Source: Bacteroidales bacterium
GTDB taxonomy: Bacteria > Bacteroidota > Bacteroidia > Bacteroidales > Paludibacteraceae
NCBI GenBank assembly: GCA_900767385.1
Contig: CAAFYY010000093.1
Location: forward strand, 1-6,050
Direction: 5' to 3'
DNA length: 6,050 bases
The notes under the pieces are model-generated. The model was given only the letters and a program-made list of their open reading frames with translations. It did not search any database and was not told where the DNA came from. The position numbers and the translations under genes are program-made. Of this stretch, positions 6,020-6,050 are shown one piece after another. Each line of letters opens with the position of its first letter. Position 1 is the stretch's first letter.

Positions 6020-6050
6020 AGATCGGAAGAGCACACGTCTGAACTCCAGT
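6020..6050 (+). other. Illumina TruSeq adapter read-through (not genomic)
   Basis: The final 31 bases begin AGATCGGAAGAGCACACG and end in GAACTCCAGT, identical to the start of the standard Illumina TruSeq read-1 adapter. The first A may be shared with the genome. In the kinase frame it encodes RSEEHTSELQ, and on the reverse strand it gives a peptide containing CSSDL; both are recognisable signatures of untrimmed adapter in protein databases. It should be clipped before any gene here is interpreted. Confidence 0.98.

Noticed and set aside
5743..6036. Minus-strand frame beginning inside the adapter
   Set aside because: Its start codon and first residues come from adapter sequence, and the rest is antisense to the kinase.

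Overview
The window looks like a piece of a Bacteroidales genome, probably Prevotella or a relative. Several intergenic regions carry the Bacteroidetes-type promoter element TAnnTTTG, Shine-Dalgarno sequences are weak or absent, and one gene encodes a Bacteroidetes-type 'putative porin'. The genus is an inference from protein style, not from a search. The last 31 bases (6020-6050) are Illumina TruSeq adapter rather than genome, so the right edge is the end of a draft or metagenomic contig.

Layout. (1) 1-563, minus: N-terminal 187 residues of a sodium:solute symporter family transporter, cut by the left edge. (2) 586-624: a hairpin with a T-rich tail that reads as a minus-strand terminator. 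(3) 656-3960, minus: three genes that look like one operon, transcribed in the order outer-membrane porin, membrane-anchored solute-binding-domain protein, small lipoprotein with collagen-like Gly-X-Y repeats. Gaps are 18 and 23 nt, with a candidate promoter before the porin and the terminator after the lipoprotein. (4) 4067-4840, plus: a nitrilase-superfamily amidase of the YafV/Nit2 omega-amidase type, divergent from the porin. (5) 4796-5365, minus: a GNAT acetyltransferase whose 3' end overlaps the amidase gene tail to tail by 45 nt. (6) 5468-6019, plus: the four-helix membrane sensor region of a LytS/YehU-type histidine kinase, interrupted by adapter sequence just before the expected phospho-acceptor histidine motif.

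How the genes relate. The three-gene operon is an envelope module: an outer-membrane barrel, a membrane-tethered binding domain resembling the regulatory half of lytic transglycosylase MltF but without the catalytic half, and a small lipoprotein. A shared role in sensing or handling a periplasmic ligand is plausible but unproven. The amidase and acetyltransferase are ordinary single genes. The kinase presumably signals to a LytTR-type regulator lying beyond the contig end. There are no RNA genes, CRISPR arrays or mobile elements that I can see. The two real genes that run off the window (1-563 minus and 5468-6019 plus) have one open end each.
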